Below the pieces are notes generated by a model. It was not told where the DNA came from, made no database searches, and saw only the letters and a list, made by a program, of their open reading frames with translations. This document shows, piece by piece, positions 51,785-61,305 of a stretch of 64,000 nt of DNA. Each line of letters starts with the position of its first letter. The stretch's first letter is position 1. The DNA comes from Ascidiimonas meishanensis. GTDB taxonomy: Bacteria > Bacteroidota > Bacteroidia > Flavobacteriales > Flavobacteriaceae. Location of the stretch: assembly GCF_037782385.1 (NCBI RefSeq), contig NZ_JBBEXD010000012.1, forward strand, positions 62,001 through 126,000. The letters are read 5' to 3'. Both the position numbers and the translations under genes were made by a program.

Positions 51785-52465
51785 ATGAAAATAGACAGGG
51801 CGCTAGAAGAACAGTTTGAAGAGTTTGGTGACAATCATGCAACATCCGCTTCAGAAACACCAATGCGTGCAGATGCATTTGAATTATCTGATGAAGAAAA
51901 AATAGACTCCATAAAAGAAAACGTTTTCAATATTCTACATACATTAGGATTAGACTTAACTGATGACAGCCTTAAAGGTACTCCTCACCGTGTTGCCAAA
52001 ATGTTTGTGAAAGAAATTTTTGGAGGGTTAAATCCAGCTAACAAGGTAAGCGCATCTACTTTTGACAACAAATATAAATATGGTGAAATGTTGGTAGAGA
52101 AAAACATTACGGTTTATTCTACTTGTGAACATCATTTACTTCCTATTGTAGGTAGAGCTCATGTGGCTTATATTTCTTCAGGAAATGTTGTCGGACTCTC
52201 AAAAATGAATCGGATTGTTGATTATTACGCAAAAAGACCACAAGTACAGGAACGTATGACCATTCAGGTGGTAAAAGAATTGCAAACCGTGCTTAATACA
52301 AAAGATGTGGCATGTATAATTGATGCAAAGCACCTTTGTGTAAACTCAAGAGGGATTAGAGATATTGAAAGTAGCACTGTTACCGCGGAGTTTGGTGGAC
52401 GCTTTAAAGAGAAAGAAATAAAGCGTGAATTTTTAGATTATATTAAACTAGACACAGAATTTTAA
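51785..52465 (+). CDS. folE: GTP cyclohydrolase I
   Basis: Converts GTP to 7,8-dihydroneopterin triphosphate, the first step of tetrahydrofolate (and possibly queuosine) synthesis. 226 residues from the ATG at 51785. The core has 'GLDLTDDSLKGTPHRVAKMF', the zinc-site block 'STCEHHLLPIVGRAHVAYIS' (Cys and two His), 'VVGLSKMNRIVDYYAKRPQV', and 'DVACIIDAKHLCVNSRGIRD' with the second zinc-cysteine. The N-terminal 40 residues are an acidic extension common in Bacteroidota. It is the first gene of a folE-cysS-yidD operon. Confidence 0.95.
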   Translation: MKIDRALEEQFEEFGDNHATSASETPMRADAFELSDEEKIDSIKENVFNILHTLGLDLTDDSLKGTPHRVAKMFVKEIFGGLNPANKVSASTFDNKYKYGEMLVEKNITVYSTCEHHLLPIVGRAHVAYISSGNVVGLSKMNRIVDYYAKRPQVQERMTIQVVKELQTVLNTKDVACIIDAKHLCVNSRGIRDIESSTVTAEFGGRFKEKEIKREFLDYIKLDTEF

Positions 52466-52481
52466 GATCAAGTCCCTTAGC

Positions 52482-53969
52482 ATGCAACTTTATAAAGAGC
52501 AAAGCCTTCAAATATATAATTCTCTTACCGGAAAAAAAGAAATTTTTACCCCAATCAATGAGGGTCATGTTGGCATGTATGTTTGCGGACCTACAGTGTA
52601 TAGCAATGTGCATCTAGGTAATGTGAGAACATTTATGTCTTTTGATGTGATCTTTAGATATTTAAAGTATTTAGGATATAAAGTACGCTATGTACGAAAT
52701 ATAACAGACGCCGGACACTTAGAGAATGATGCTGACGAGGGAGAAGATAGAATTGCTAAAAAAGCAAGATTGGAGCAAATTGAGCCTATGGAGGTGGTGC
52801 AACGGTATACTGTTGACTTTCATCAAATCTTAAATAAGTTTAATTTTTTACCTCCCAGTATTGAACCTACGGCTACAGGCCATATTATAGAACAAATTGA
52901 GATCATTGAAGAAATCCTACAAAAAGGACTTGCTTATGAAGTAAATGGCTCTGTCTATTTTGATGTATTAGCATTTAATAAAAATCATAATTACGGCAAA
53001 TTAAGTGGTCGTAATGTTGAAGACCTTATTCATAATACCCGTGAATTAGCAGGGCAATCTGAAAAGAAAAACCCTCAAGATTTTGCGCTTTGGAAAAAGG
53101 CAGAACCTCAACATATTATGAGATGGCCTTCTCCTTGGAGTGATGGATTTCCTGGATGGCACTTAGAGTGTACTGCAATGAGTACAAAATATTTAGGAGA
53201 ACATTTTGACATTCATGGCGGTGGAATGGATCTTAAATTCCCACATCACGAATGCGAAATTGCACAAGCAGAGGCTTGTAATAATTCATCACCTGTAAAC
53301 TATTGGATGCACACCAATATGTTAACACTCAATGGGAAGAAAATGGCAAAATCTACTGGTAACAATATTTTACCTAATGAGATTATAACCGGGAATAATA
53401 AAATTTTGAGTAAACCTTTTTCGCCTAGTGTAGCAAGATTTTTTATTTTACAAGCGCATTACCGGAGTATTTTGGATTTTAGTAATGATGCCTTAGTTGC
53501 CTCAGAAAAAGGATTTAATAGACTTATGGAGGCCTATGACTTACTTAAAAACATTAGTGCTAGTGAATCCTCTGGCGGATTTGATGTCTCTGCATGGCGC
53601 AGAGATTGCTTTGATGCTATGAATGATGACTTTAATACACCTATACTGATTGCTCACTTATTTGAGGCGGCCAAAAACATCAACCAGATTAAAGATGGCA
53701 AGCAAACGATCTCTGTAGAAAATCTGGAGCTTCTTAAAACTTGCATGCATGATTTTATCTTTGAGGTATTAGGTCTTACGGAGGCTAGTAACTCTGGAGA
53801 CACTAATGACAACAAGCTTAATGGAGTTGTTGAGCTACTTATAGAGCTAAGAGCAAACGCCCGAATCAATAAAGATTTTGCAACTTCTGATAAAATCAGA
53901 GATGAACTTGCCGAAATGGGAATTCAGCTAAAAGATGGAAAAGAGGGTACCACTTTTTCGGTTTTATAA
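52482..53969 (+). CDS. cysS: Cysteinyl-tRNA synthetase
   Basis: Charges tRNA-Cys; 495 residues, class I. It has the zinc/active-site start 'MYVCGPTVYSNVHLGNVRTF' (HIGH motif as HLGN), 'FPGWHLECTAMSTKYLGEHF' and 'HGGGMDLKFPHHECEIAQAE' (zinc ligands and ERS-type region), and the KMSKS loop 'LNGKKMAKSTGNNI'. The DALR-type helical domain holds 'RDCFDAMNDDFNTPILIAHL', and the end '...LAEMGIQLKDGKEGTTFSVL' is normal. It begins 16 bases after folE and is followed by yidD 27 bases later. Confidence 0.97.
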   Translation: MQLYKEQSLQIYNSLTGKKEIFTPINEGHVGMYVCGPTVYSNVHLGNVRTFMSFDVIFRYLKYLGYKVRYVRNITDAGHLENDADEGEDRIAKKARLEQIEPMEVVQRYTVDFHQILNKFNFLPPSIEPTATGHIIEQIEIIEEILQKGLAYEVNGSVYFDVLAFNKNHNYGKLSGRNVEDLIHNTRELAGQSEKKNPQDFALWKKAEPQHIMRWPSPWSDGFPGWHLECTAMSTKYLGEHFDIHGGGMDLKFPHHECEIAQAEACNNSSPVNYWMHTNMLTLNGKKMAKSTGNNILPNEIITGNNKILSKPFSPSVARFFILQAHYRSILDFSNDALVASEKGFNRLMEAYDLLKNISASESSGGFDVSAWRRDCFDAMNDDFNTPILIAHLFEAAKNINQIKDGKQTISVENLELLKTCMHDFIFEVLGLTEASNSGDTNDNKLNGVVELLIELRANARINKDFATSDKIRDELAEMGIQLKDGKEGTTFSVL

Positions 53970-53996
53970 AATCTAACCCTCCTAAACCTTATTCTT

Positions 53997-54218
53997 GTGA
54001 AAAAAATATGGATCGCACCTTTTGTTTTTTTAGTTAAGATGTATCAATATTTGATTTCACCCCTCACACCTGCTACTTGCAGATATAGCCCAACCTGTTC
54101 TCATTACACTATTAAGGCATTGAGGAAGCACGGCCTATGGAAAGGAGGTAAATTGGCACTAAAACGTATTTTTAGTTGTCACCCATGGGGCGGAAGCGGG
54201 TATGACCCTGTTCCTTAA
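53997..54218 (+). CDS. yidD: Membrane protein insertion efficiency factor YidD
   Basis: A 73-residue protein that assists YidC-dependent insertion. It starts with GTG. An N-terminal amphipathic/hydrophobic helix 'IWIAPFVFLVKMYQYLISPL' is followed by the cysteine-containing signature 'TPATCRYSPTCSHYTIKALR' and the C-terminal 'CHPWGGSGYDPVP', both diagnostic for YidD. It is the last gene of the folE-cysS operon, convergent with the DUF389 gene across a hairpin. Confidence 0.95.
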   Translation: MKKIWIAPFVFLVKMYQYLISPLTPATCRYSPTCSHYTIKALRKHGLWKGGKLALKRIFSCHPWGGSGYDPVP

Positions 54219-54256
54219 CAAATGACACTAGCAAATAGCAATATCCCTCTTAAAAA

Positions 54257-54276
54257 AATCTGGCTCACACCAGATT
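54257..54276 (-). terminator. Terminator of the DUF389 gene
   Basis: A 7-bp stem (AATCTGG / CCAGATT) with a 6-base loop. On the minus strand it is followed by a run of T, as expected for the transcript of the gene at 54296. Confidence 0.75.
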
Positions 54277-54295
54277 CTTCATGATAATTATAATA

Positions 54296-55759
54296 TTATT
54301 CTAATTGTTGCACCGTTAACTTATCTGTATCTAACTTATATTTTAGCCATCTAGTAAGACGTGCTTCATCTTTATCACGAATATTATCTTCTATACTATC
54401 AGACCATTTTACCAAGAATACCGCCAATGTATCACTCGTCTTAAAATTAGTTTTGATGACTGATGAAAAGCCTAGTTCTCTTAAGTTTTCGTAATTAATT
54501 TGAGCTTCTTGGGTAATTTCCTTTAATGGTACTTTGTTAAATGGTAACCTACTAAGCCTTGCTACCTCATCTTCCAACAAGGAAATCTTTGAAGCCATAT
54601 TTGCAACTTCTTCTTTCTTAGATTCATATAGCTCTGTAACAAAGTTAAATTTCTGTTCTGAATCGTCTTTCCCGCCTTGCACTATTCGCAAATCTGCTTT
54701 TACCAACTTGGAGTAAGTATCTTTTTGTGTTTTCCATGTTTGAATTACATTATCAGGAATTAATTCATCCCCCATAAAAACCAACTCTATTACATTAGTA
54801 GTGTCTTTATGATATTCAATATCACTAAAATCTTCCAAAAACTTTCCTGCATTCTTGAACTTGTAAGGGACAATATTTTCTTCAATAAATTGTTTAGCTT
54901 GATTTTTAAATAGCGACTCCTGAAAAACATTATAAAATGTATAACCTGCTGGTATCATAACAACAACCGCTGTCAAGGAAGCCAAACGTGCAATCAGTTT
55001 CCTTCTTTTAGAGTTTGCATAACGAACCATTGGAAATCGCAATAACTTAAGTACAAGGAAGGTAGCAAGGCCTATAAAAATAGTATTAATAATAAATAAG
55101 TACAGAGCCCCCCACGCATATTCATAATTATTAATTGCCAATCCAAAACCTACGGTACATAGCGGAGGCATCAAGGCGGTAGCGATGGCAACTCCAAAAA
55201 TAACACTCGCAATGGTTCCTTTTTTTGCTCTTGCTATTACCAATGCCAGTCCGCCAAAAAATGCAATTAATACATCTCTAATATCTGGAGCTGTTCTTGC
55301 TAACAGTTCTGAAGATTCGTCTCTTAATGGAAAGAATTTAAAAAATAAAAAAGCGGTGAGCACGCTTAGCACCACCATAACACCAAAGTTTTTTAAAGAA
55401 CGACGCAGTGTGTCTATATCATTAATTGCCAAAGACATACCCATACCCAAGATAGGCCCCATTAATGGAGAAATAAGCATGGCTCCAATAACTACTGCTG
55501 TAGAATTGGCATTTAACCCAACAGAAGCAATAAAAATAGAACAAATAAGAATCCAAGATGTATGTCCTTTAAAAGGAACATCTGCAATGATGGCATCAAT
55601 AGTAGCTTTCTGATCTGTATTGTATCTAATATCAAGAAGTTCTGAAAGAAACTTTCGCAAGCTTCCCAGCAAACCACTAAAATCCTTTTTAACCTCTTCG
55701 CCGCTGTTTGGTTCAGGGCTTGTAGGTGTAATATTATCTTGATTAAGATTTTCTTTCAT
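54296..55759 (-). CDS. DUF389 family membrane protein
   Basis: A 487-residue inner-membrane protein. The DUF389 core, about residues 55-230, has 'IASVGLNANSTAVVIGAMLI' followed by 'SPLMGPILGMGMSLAINDID', then 'LARTAPDIRDVLIAFFGGLA', 'KKGTIASVIFGVAIATALMP' and 'PLCTVGFGLAINNYEYAWGA', with about six helices. A roughly 200-residue C-terminal part after the last helix (near 265) is soluble and includes a coiled-coil-like stretch 'LYESKKEEVANMASKISLLE'. The function of DUF389 proteins is not established to my knowledge. It is a single gene between terminators, 60 bases after manC on the same strand. Confidence 0.9.
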   Translation of the reverse strand: MKENLNQDNITPTSPEPNSGEEVKKDFSGLLGSLRKFLSELLDIRYNTDQKATIDAIIADVPFKGHTSWILICSIFIASVGLNANSTAVVIGAMLISPLMGPILGMGMSLAINDIDTLRRSLKNFGVMVVLSVLTAFLFFKFFPLRDESSELLARTAPDIRDVLIAFFGGLALVIARAKKGTIASVIFGVAIATALMPPLCTVGFGLAINNYEYAWGALYLFIINTIFIGLATFLVLKLLRFPMVRYANSKRRKLIARLASLTAVVVMIPAGYTFYNVFQESLFKNQAKQFIEENIVPYKFKNAGKFLEDFSDIEYHKDTTNVIELVFMGDELIPDNVIQTWKTQKDTYSKLVKADLRIVQGGKDDSEQKFNFVTELYESKKEEVANMASKISLLEDEVARLSRLPFNKVPLKEITQEAQINYENLRELGFSSVIKTNFKTSDTLAVFLVKWSDSIEDNIRDKDEARLTRWLKYKLDTDKLTVQQLE

Positions 55760-55819
55760 TTTTATAGTATTAAATACACGCCTTCAATTTTTTGGCCGCC
55801 AAATGTAGTTAAAAATTAA

Positions 55820-56896
55820 TTACCCTAAATGATTTCCGTAAGTATCTTTAACTTTTTTAAGCACTTGTTTAATATCTTGCTCTTTAGACTTTGGATATAT
55901 TAAAAGAACGTCTTCTTTATCTACTATTATATAATCACTAATACCATCTATTACGACTACTTTATCTTTGGAAGTACGTATCATATTACCGGAGGCTTCC
56001 TGTGCTATCACTTTTGCATTTACTATTGCATTGCTGTGCGTGTCTTTCTCTAACTTATCATAGAGTGAACCCCATGTACCTAAATCATTCCAATCAAACG
56101 TAGCTGGTAAAACATAGATTGATTTGGCGTATTCTAAGATAGCATAATCAATAGAAATATTTTCGGCCTTAGGATAATTATCTCTAATAAATGTTTTTTC
56201 GTCTGGTGTATTATAAACGGCCATTCCACCATACATCAAATCATACAAGTCTGATTGATGGTTTTTAAATGCGTTCACTATAGTGGCTACACTCCACATA
56301 AAAATCCCCGCATTCCAAAGGAAATTTCCGCTATCAATAAATTGTTTTGCAATTTCATACGTAGGTTTTTCCCGAAACTGAGTTACCTTTTTAATTTCAT
56401 TTTGGTTTTTTTCATATTCTATATAACCATACCCTGTATTTGCGAATGTTGGAGTAATACCTAGCGTAAGCATGACGCCTTCCTTTGTACATGCATCAAA
56501 ACAACTTTGAATATTTGCAGTGAAAGCAGCTTCATCTTCAATCCAATGATCACTTGGCGCAACAATCATTAGTGCTTCTGGATTTTCTTTTTGAATTTTA
56601 AGTGCGGCGTATAAAATGCAGGGAGCTGTATTTCTCATGGCAGGTTCCAATACAATTTGTCTTGCCTCTACTCCATCTAATTGGTCTAACACCAGCTTTT
56701 CATAGCGTTCATTGGTAAGGATAAAAATATTTTCTTTTGGTATAAGTGTATTCAATCTTCCAAAGGTTCGCTGTAAAAGTGTTTCACCCGTTCCCAGCAT
56801 ATCGTGAAATTGTTTTGGAAAATCAGTAGTACTTACAGGCCAAAATCTGGAGCCTATACCTCCTGCCATCAAAATAGCATAGTAGTTTTTGTTCAT
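55820..56896 (-). CDS. manC: Mannose-1-phosphate guanylyltransferase
   Basis: Makes GDP-mannose from mannose 1-phosphate and GTP. 358 residues from the ATG at 56896, which gives 'MNKNYYAILMAGGIGSRFWP' (the frame to 56920 only adds eight residues). The nucleotidyltransferase signature is 'AGGIGSRFWPVSTTDFPKQF' (GGxGxRxWPxSxxxxPKQF). Further blocks are 'IVLEPAMRNTAPCILYAALK', 'MIVAPSDHWI', 'VTQFREKPTYEIAKQFIDSG' and 'FLWNAGIFMWSVATIVNAF'. It lacks the C-terminal isomerase domain of bifunctional enzymes. It could feed GDP-mannose or a derivative to the polysaccharide locus, although it is 13 kb away. Confidence 0.94.
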   Translation of the reverse strand: MNKNYYAILMAGGIGSRFWPVSTTDFPKQFHDMLGTGETLLQRTFGRLNTLIPKENIFILTNERYEKLVLDQLDGVEARQIVLEPAMRNTAPCILYAALKIQKENPEALMIVAPSDHWIEDEAAFTANIQSCFDACTKEGVMLTLGITPTFANTGYGYIEYEKNQNEIKKVTQFREKPTYEIAKQFIDSGNFLWNAGIFMWSVATIVNAFKNHQSDLYDLMYGGMAVYNTPDEKTFIRDNYPKAENISIDYAILEYAKSIYVLPATFDWNDLGTWGSLYDKLEKDTHSNAIVNAKVIAQEASGNMIRTSKDKVVVIDGISDYIIVDKEDVLLIYPKSKEQDIKQVLKKVKDTYGNHLG

Positions 56897-56964
56897 TATT
56901 TTATTTTTAAAATTTTGCAACCATTTTCAGGAATAATCATATTACCACAACTAATCATAATCAA

Positions 56965-57564
56965 TTATTCTGTGAGGGGCTCAACTTCTGCATTAGGATT
57001 GAAAAGATATATTCTGTTGGTAGTCATCTCTACACATTCATAACGCTTAATTCTTTTATTCCCTTTTTGAAAAATTTTACCATTATACAATCGAAAAAGA
57101 CTTCCTTTGGGTAACTCAAAAATATAACTTTTATCATTTACAGGATCATACTTCTTTAAAGCTAAAGCTAATTTTGCATCTGTATCACTGCTTGCCTTAG
57201 GGTTACGAAAGTGGTTTGCCAGAAGAGGCAAAAGTTTTGATGGAAATATATCTGGATTAATTAAAGGCAACATAAGCTTCTGAAATGTTTTTTTCCATTC
57301 AATACCATGAGGTTTTATAAACCTTCCGTACTTCTGAAATGCTATGAGATGCGCTATCTCATGAATTAAGGTAATTAAAAACTTGTATTTGTTTAAGGAA
57401 GCATTTACGGTTATCTGGTGCTTTCCATCTGGTGTTCTTCTATAATCTCCATGCCTGGTCACCCTATCGTTTACAATTTTCAAATGAACCCCATTACTTT
57501 TAATGAGTTCAAAACAAGGTTTGACCGAACGTTCCGGAAGGTATTTTTCCAAGACATGCTCCAT
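56965..57564 (-). CDS. SprT-like zinc metalloprotein
   Basis: A 199-residue protein of the SprT family. The zinc motif is 'LITLIHEIAHLIAFQKYGRF' (HExxH), followed by 'KPHGIEWKKTFQKLM' with the third ligand, a His. A C-terminal zinc ribbon, usual in larger SprT proteins, is absent or degenerate here: 'FQKGNKRIKRYECVEMTTNR' has a single Cys. Eukaryotic Spartan relatives cut DNA-protein crosslinks; the role of the bacterial form is unknown to me. It lies 68 bases upstream of manC on the same strand. The preceding gap, 57565-57862 (298 bp), shows nothing that I can recognise. Confidence 0.88.
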   Translation of the reverse strand: MEHVLEKYLPERSVKPCFELIKSNGVHLKIVNDRVTRHGDYRRTPDGKHQITVNASLNKYKFLITLIHEIAHLIAFQKYGRFIKPHGIEWKKTFQKLMLPLINPDIFPSKLLPLLANHFRNPKASSDTDAKLALALKKYDPVNDKSYIFELPKGSLFRLYNGKIFQKGNKRIKRYECVEMTTNRIYLFNPNAEVEPLTE

Positions 57565-57862
57565 TCCGTAAAAATATACTTTTTAATGCGTCTTACAAAA
57601 AAGTTATAAAGATCAAGATACTAATACCATTGAATACACTAAAAAAGAAATACAATTGACACCGTGAAAGAAACATTGATTGTATCACTATAGAACATAC
57701 ATAGAAGCCATACACAAATTGTTATTACAAGAACACTCCATTGACACCCAAAGGAGATACTGTTGAGAAACTCTGAAACAATGCCATTCTAATTTCTAAA
57801 GACCTGTAGCATTAAAACACCATATTAACTCTGGCTCAAAAAAATGAAACGCATTCAAAACA

Positions 57863-58543
57863 TCATGGGGTAGAACTGCTTACTTGAAGTAACTTCCCAT
57901 TGTAGAATTGATGCCCCTTCAAAGCAAAGTCATAAATATAAGATGCCATTGCATTAGCACTTACTGGCGCCTCATAACCAGGAAATGCTTCTTCTAACAT
58001 TTCTGTCTGTACCGCTCCTAAAGCTAAAACATTAAAAGAAGGTCCAGTTTCTTTAAATTCTTCAGCTAGTAATTCTGTTAATGTAATCAAGGCCCCTTTG
58101 GAAGAACTGTACGCAGATAAACCTGCAAACTTCATACTACCCTGAACACCTCCCATACTGCTTATATTGACCACATGCCCATTCTTATTCATAAACGGTA
58201 ATACAGTTTTAATAAGCGCTGCTACTCCTAGCACGTTCACTTTGTATAGTTCTTCAAAATCTGCAGCAGATGTCTCCATAAATGGCTTATGTAGAAGTTT
58301 TCCAGCATTGTTAATTAGTATGTCTACTTCTTTCCAATCAGATGTCAAGAAATGATTTAGTTTTTCATGACTTTCCATACTACCCAAATCAAAAGAGAAA
58401 CAGCTTACATTGGAAAGCTGCAATGAGGCAATAGGGTGTGCGTTTCTAGATAAAGCCAATACACGATGACCGGCTTCTGCAAATAATTTAACTAACTCAT
58501 ATCCTATTCCTCTACTGGCACCTGTTATGATTACGTGTTTCAT
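57863..58543 (-). CDS. Short-chain dehydrogenase/reductase
   Basis: A 226-residue classical SDR. It has 'MKHVIITGASRGIGYELVKL' (TGxxxGIG cofactor loop), 'DILINNAGKLLHKPFMETSA' (NNAG), the catalytic Ser in 'GHVVNISSMGGVQGSMKF', and the YxxxK in 'GLSAYSSSKGALITLTELLA'. The shortened C-terminus is typical for SDRs around 225-250 residues. The substrate is unknown. It is 29 bases after the M28 peptidase gene, probably in one transcript. Confidence 0.92.
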   Translation of the reverse strand: MKHVIITGASRGIGYELVKLFAEAGHRVLALSRNAHPIASLQLSNVSCFSFDLGSMESHEKLNHFLTSDWKEVDILINNAGKLLHKPFMETSAADFEELYKVNVLGVAALIKTVLPFMNKNGHVVNISSMGGVQGSMKFAGLSAYSSSKGALITLTELLAEEFKETGPSFNVLALGAVQTEMLEEAFPGYEAPVSANAMASYIYDFALKGHQFYNGKLLQVSSSTP

Positions 58544-58572
58544 CTGCTATAATTAAATAATTTTTGAAGTTC

Positions 58573-59565
58573 TTAGTCAAGTTTAATTTCCTTAGTAGGA
58601 GCATTAGCCATTTTCTCAAATGCGGGTATTATCTCATTAATTACGTAAACCATATGCGATAGATCCATCTCACCTATTTCATCATCTACATGATGATAAT
58701 AATCAAAATTTGTAAAATCAAAGGTACATATGGTTTGTGAAGGTACCTTAAACTCTTTATAAAATGGATAGTTATCGGATCTTTGAAACAATAAATTCTC
58801 TTTAGCTGAGGGTAAAAATCCAATGGTATTCTTATCTGTATATTCATTGAATTTTGCAGCCATATTAGATTTTTCATAACCGGTCACATACGCCAGATAG
58901 TCTTTCCCTTTAAGGGGAACGCCTATCATCTCAAAATTAACCATCGCGTATAAATCAAGTTCTCTTTCCTTTAACTTTTTGGCAAGATGCTTAGACCCTA
59001 ACAACCCCATCTCCTCCGCTGCAAACAAAACAAAAAGTAAACTTCTTTTTGTTTTCTTATTTTGACCAAAATATTTTGCCAATTCTAATACGGCAGATGT
59101 GCCGGAAGCATTGTCATTGGCACCATTTGCAATGGTATCATTATTTATTTTTTCAGCAAAACCAATATGATCATAATGTGCTCCTATGATTATAAATTCT
59201 TTTTTTAAATCCGAATCATTTCCTTCCAGATAGCCCACCACGTTGTAAGCTGGTATTTTAAGGTTTGAGAGTGTGTCTTTATAAGATTCAAAGTAAGGCT
59301 TTAAATTGTATTCTTTAAATATTCCTTCAATGAAGTTGGCTGCTTCTTCAATTTCAGGCGAACCTGTTTTTCTTCCTTTTAAAGCATCTGAAGCTAAAAA
59401 ATTTAAAGAATTTTTTATGGACTCATAGGAACCAATGGCACCTGATTTTATCTTTTCATTTGATCCTTTTGCATCTTCAAATACTTTCTCTGGTCTTAAT
59501 ACATCTGTAGACGATCTGCAACAAGAAAGTACAAGCGCTAAGGCAATAAGCCATATTTTTTTCAT
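58573..59565 (-). CDS. M28 family zinc peptidase, lipoprotein
   Basis: A 330-residue exported aminopeptidase-type enzyme. The ATG at 59565 is chosen because it gives a lipoprotein signal 'MKKIWLIALALVLSCCRSST' (lipobox at the first Cys); the longer frame to 59640 runs through the terminator hairpin. The M28 zinc ligands are visible: 'EFIIIGAHYDHIGFAEKIN' (His/Asp), 'GANDNASGTSAVLELAKYFG' (bridging Asp), 'LLFVLFAAEEMGLLGSKHLA' (catalytic Glu-Glu) and 'NFEMIGVPLKGKDYL'. An autolysis-type His appears in 'FTNFDYYHHVDDEIGEMDLS'. It acts outside the cytoplasm on peptides. Confidence 0.92.
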   Translation of the reverse strand: MKKIWLIALALVLSCCRSSTDVLRPEKVFEDAKGSNEKIKSGAIGSYESIKNSLNFLASDALKGRKTGSPEIEEAANFIEGIFKEYNLKPYFESYKDTLSNLKIPAYNVVGYLEGNDSDLKKEFIIIGAHYDHIGFAEKINNDTIANGANDNASGTSAVLELAKYFGQNKKTKRSLLFVLFAAEEMGLLGSKHLAKKLKERELDLYAMVNFEMIGVPLKGKDYLAYVTGYEKSNMAAKFNEYTDKNTIGFLPSAKENLLFQRSDNYPFYKEFKVPSQTICTFDFTNFDYYHHVDDEIGEMDLSHMVYVINEIIPAFEKMANAPTKEIKLD

Positions 59566-59594
59566 AAAACTCCACTTAGACCCTAAAGATAAAA

Positions 59595-59632
59595 AAAGCA
59601 TCCTGAAAAACACGATTGTAACAGGATGCTTT
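59595..59632 (-). terminator. Terminator of the pdhA-pdhC operon
   Basis: A perfect 11-bp stem (AAAGCATCCTG / CAGGATGCTTT) with a 16-base loop, followed by a T-run on the minus strand, 22 bases past the pdhC stop. Confidence 0.85.
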
Positions 59633-59654
59633 GAATTCATTATTTAAGAAAATA

Positions 59655-61301
59655 CTATGCTAGCATGGTTACAGGATTTTCGAGATACGAACGTAGCGTT
59701 TGGAGAAATTGTGCTCCAGAAGCTCCATCTACCGTTCTATGATCACAAGCCAGTGTAATTTTCATTGTATTACCTACTACTATCTGCCCTTCTTTAACTA
59801 CAGGCTTCTGAACAATAGCGCCTACCGATAAGATAGCGGAATTAGGCTGATTGATAATTGAAGTAAACTCTTGAATACCAAACATTCCTAAATTTGACAC
59901 CGTAAAAGTACTTCCATCCATTTCCTGAGGAGTTAATTTTTTATTTCGCGCCTTTCCTGCGAGTTCCTTTACTTTTGCACCAATCTGAGTCAGGCTCATT
60001 TGATCTGTAAATTTAAGAACCGGCACTACCAATCCATCATCTACAGCCACTGCAACACCCACATGAACGTGATGGTTGTAACGAGTAGCATCTCCTTTCC
60101 AGGTAGTATTTACCTGAGGATGTTTTTTCAATGCCATAGCACATGCCTTCACCACGAGATCATTAAATGAAACCTTCGTTTCTGGCAAGGCATTAATTTG
60201 AGATCTTGATGCCATTGCATGATCCATAGCTACTTCAATAGTAAGATAATAATGGGGTGCAGAAAATTTAGATTCACCTAATCTTTTAGCGATTGTTTTA
60301 CGCATTTGAGAGTTCTTCACATCCTCAAAACTTTCTTCTCCTGCAGGTACAAAAGGAGCAACATATCCTTCTGACGCAGCTTTTGAGCTTGCTGCTTCCG
60401 TTTTGGTAGCCATTGCTTTCTCAGCAGGTTTGTAATTTTCAATATCTCTTTTAACTATTCTACCATTCTCACCACTTCCGGCTACTTCAGACAGGTCAAT
60501 CCCTTTGTCTTCTGCCATCTTTTTAGCCAATGGAGAAACAAAAATTCTCCCTCCATCATTGGTTGTGTTTGTGGCTTTTGAAGATGTATTGGAAGAAGTA
60601 GCACTTGTAGGAGTCTCGCTTTTTTCTTCTTTTTTTGCAGGTTCATCTACAGTTTTATCTCCAGAATTTCCGGCTGCTTTAAGCGCCGCTTCTACATTAG
60701 TACCATCAGGTCCAATAACTGCTAAAACAGAATCTACCGGAGCAGATTCTCCTTCTTTAATTCCTATGTACAACAATTTACCTGAATAAAAAGATTCAAA
60801 CTCCATTGTTGCTTTATCAGTTTCAATCTCAGCAAGAATATCGCCTTCCGAAACCTCATCTCCAACCTGTTTTAACCAGCTGGCAACAGTTCCTTCCTCC
60901 ATCGTATCACTTAAACGTGGCATAGTCACTATTTCTACCCCCTCAGGCAACTCAGTAGGTTCATCAGAAGAAGTGCTTGAATTAGTGCTAGGAGCTGATT
61001 CTGTTTCTTCAGCAGCAGAGTTGTCAGTACTATTTCCGTTAATCAATGCTGAAATATCTTCTCCTTCATCCCCAATAATTGCTAACAAGGAATCTACTGG
61101 AGCTCCTTCTCCCTCTTCAATACCAATATATAATAGTGTTCCTTCTTGAAAAGATTCAAATTCCATAGTAGCCTTGTCAGTTTCAATTTCTGCAAGGATA
61201 TCTCCTTCTTCTACTTTATCTCCAACACTTTTAAGCCATTTAGCAACCACACCTTCTTCCATGGTGTCACTAAGCCTTGGCATATTAATTACTTCTGCCA
61301 T
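59655..61301 (-). CDS. pdhC: Pyruvate dehydrogenase E2 (dihydrolipoamide acetyltransferase)
   Basis: The acetyl-transferring core of the pyruvate dehydrogenase complex; 548 residues. It has two lipoyl domains, each with the lipoylated lysine in 'EIETDKATMEFESF' (near residues 43 and 170), joined by Ser/Thr/Glu-rich linkers. A peripheral E1/E3-binding domain follows ('VSPLAKKMAEDKGIDLSEVA', 'GSGENGRIVKRDI'), then the catalytic domain ending in 'KITLACDHRTVDGASGAQFL' with the active-site HxxxDG. It is translated four bases after pdhA. The E1-beta and E3 genes are not in this window. Confidence 0.96.
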   Translation of the reverse strand: MAEVINMPRLSDTMEEGVVAKWLKSVGDKVEEGDILAEIETDKATMEFESFQEGTLLYIGIEEGEGAPVDSLLAIIGDEGEDISALINGNSTDNSAAEETESAPSTNSSTSSDEPTELPEGVEIVTMPRLSDTMEEGTVASWLKQVGDEVSEGDILAEIETDKATMEFESFYSGKLLYIGIKEGESAPVDSVLAVIGPDGTNVEAALKAAGNSGDKTVDEPAKKEEKSETPTSATSSNTSSKATNTTNDGGRIFVSPLAKKMAEDKGIDLSEVAGSGENGRIVKRDIENYKPAEKAMATKTEAASSKAASEGYVAPFVPAGEESFEDVKNSQMRKTIAKRLGESKFSAPHYYLTIEVAMDHAMASRSQINALPETKVSFNDLVVKACAMALKKHPQVNTTWKGDATRYNHHVHVGVAVAVDDGLVVPVLKFTDQMSLTQIGAKVKELAGKARNKKLTPQEMDGSTFTVSNLGMFGIQEFTSIINQPNSAILSVGAIVQKPVVKEGQIVVGNTMKITLACDHRTVDGASGAQFLQTLRSYLENPVTMLA

Positions 61302-61305
61302 CTAA

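Noticed and set aside
55185..55613. Open frame of 142 codons on the plus strand
   Set aside because: Lies wholly antisense to the well-supported DUF389 gene and shows no family-like sequence; a shadow frame.
59566..59640. N-terminal extension of the M28 peptidase
   Set aside because: It would start inside the pdhC terminator hairpin and hide a perfect lipoprotein signal that begins at 59565.
60505..60789. Open frame of 94 codons on the plus strand
   Set aside because: Antisense to the linker and lipoyl region of pdhC; low-complexity shadow of the Ser/Thr/Glu-rich linker.
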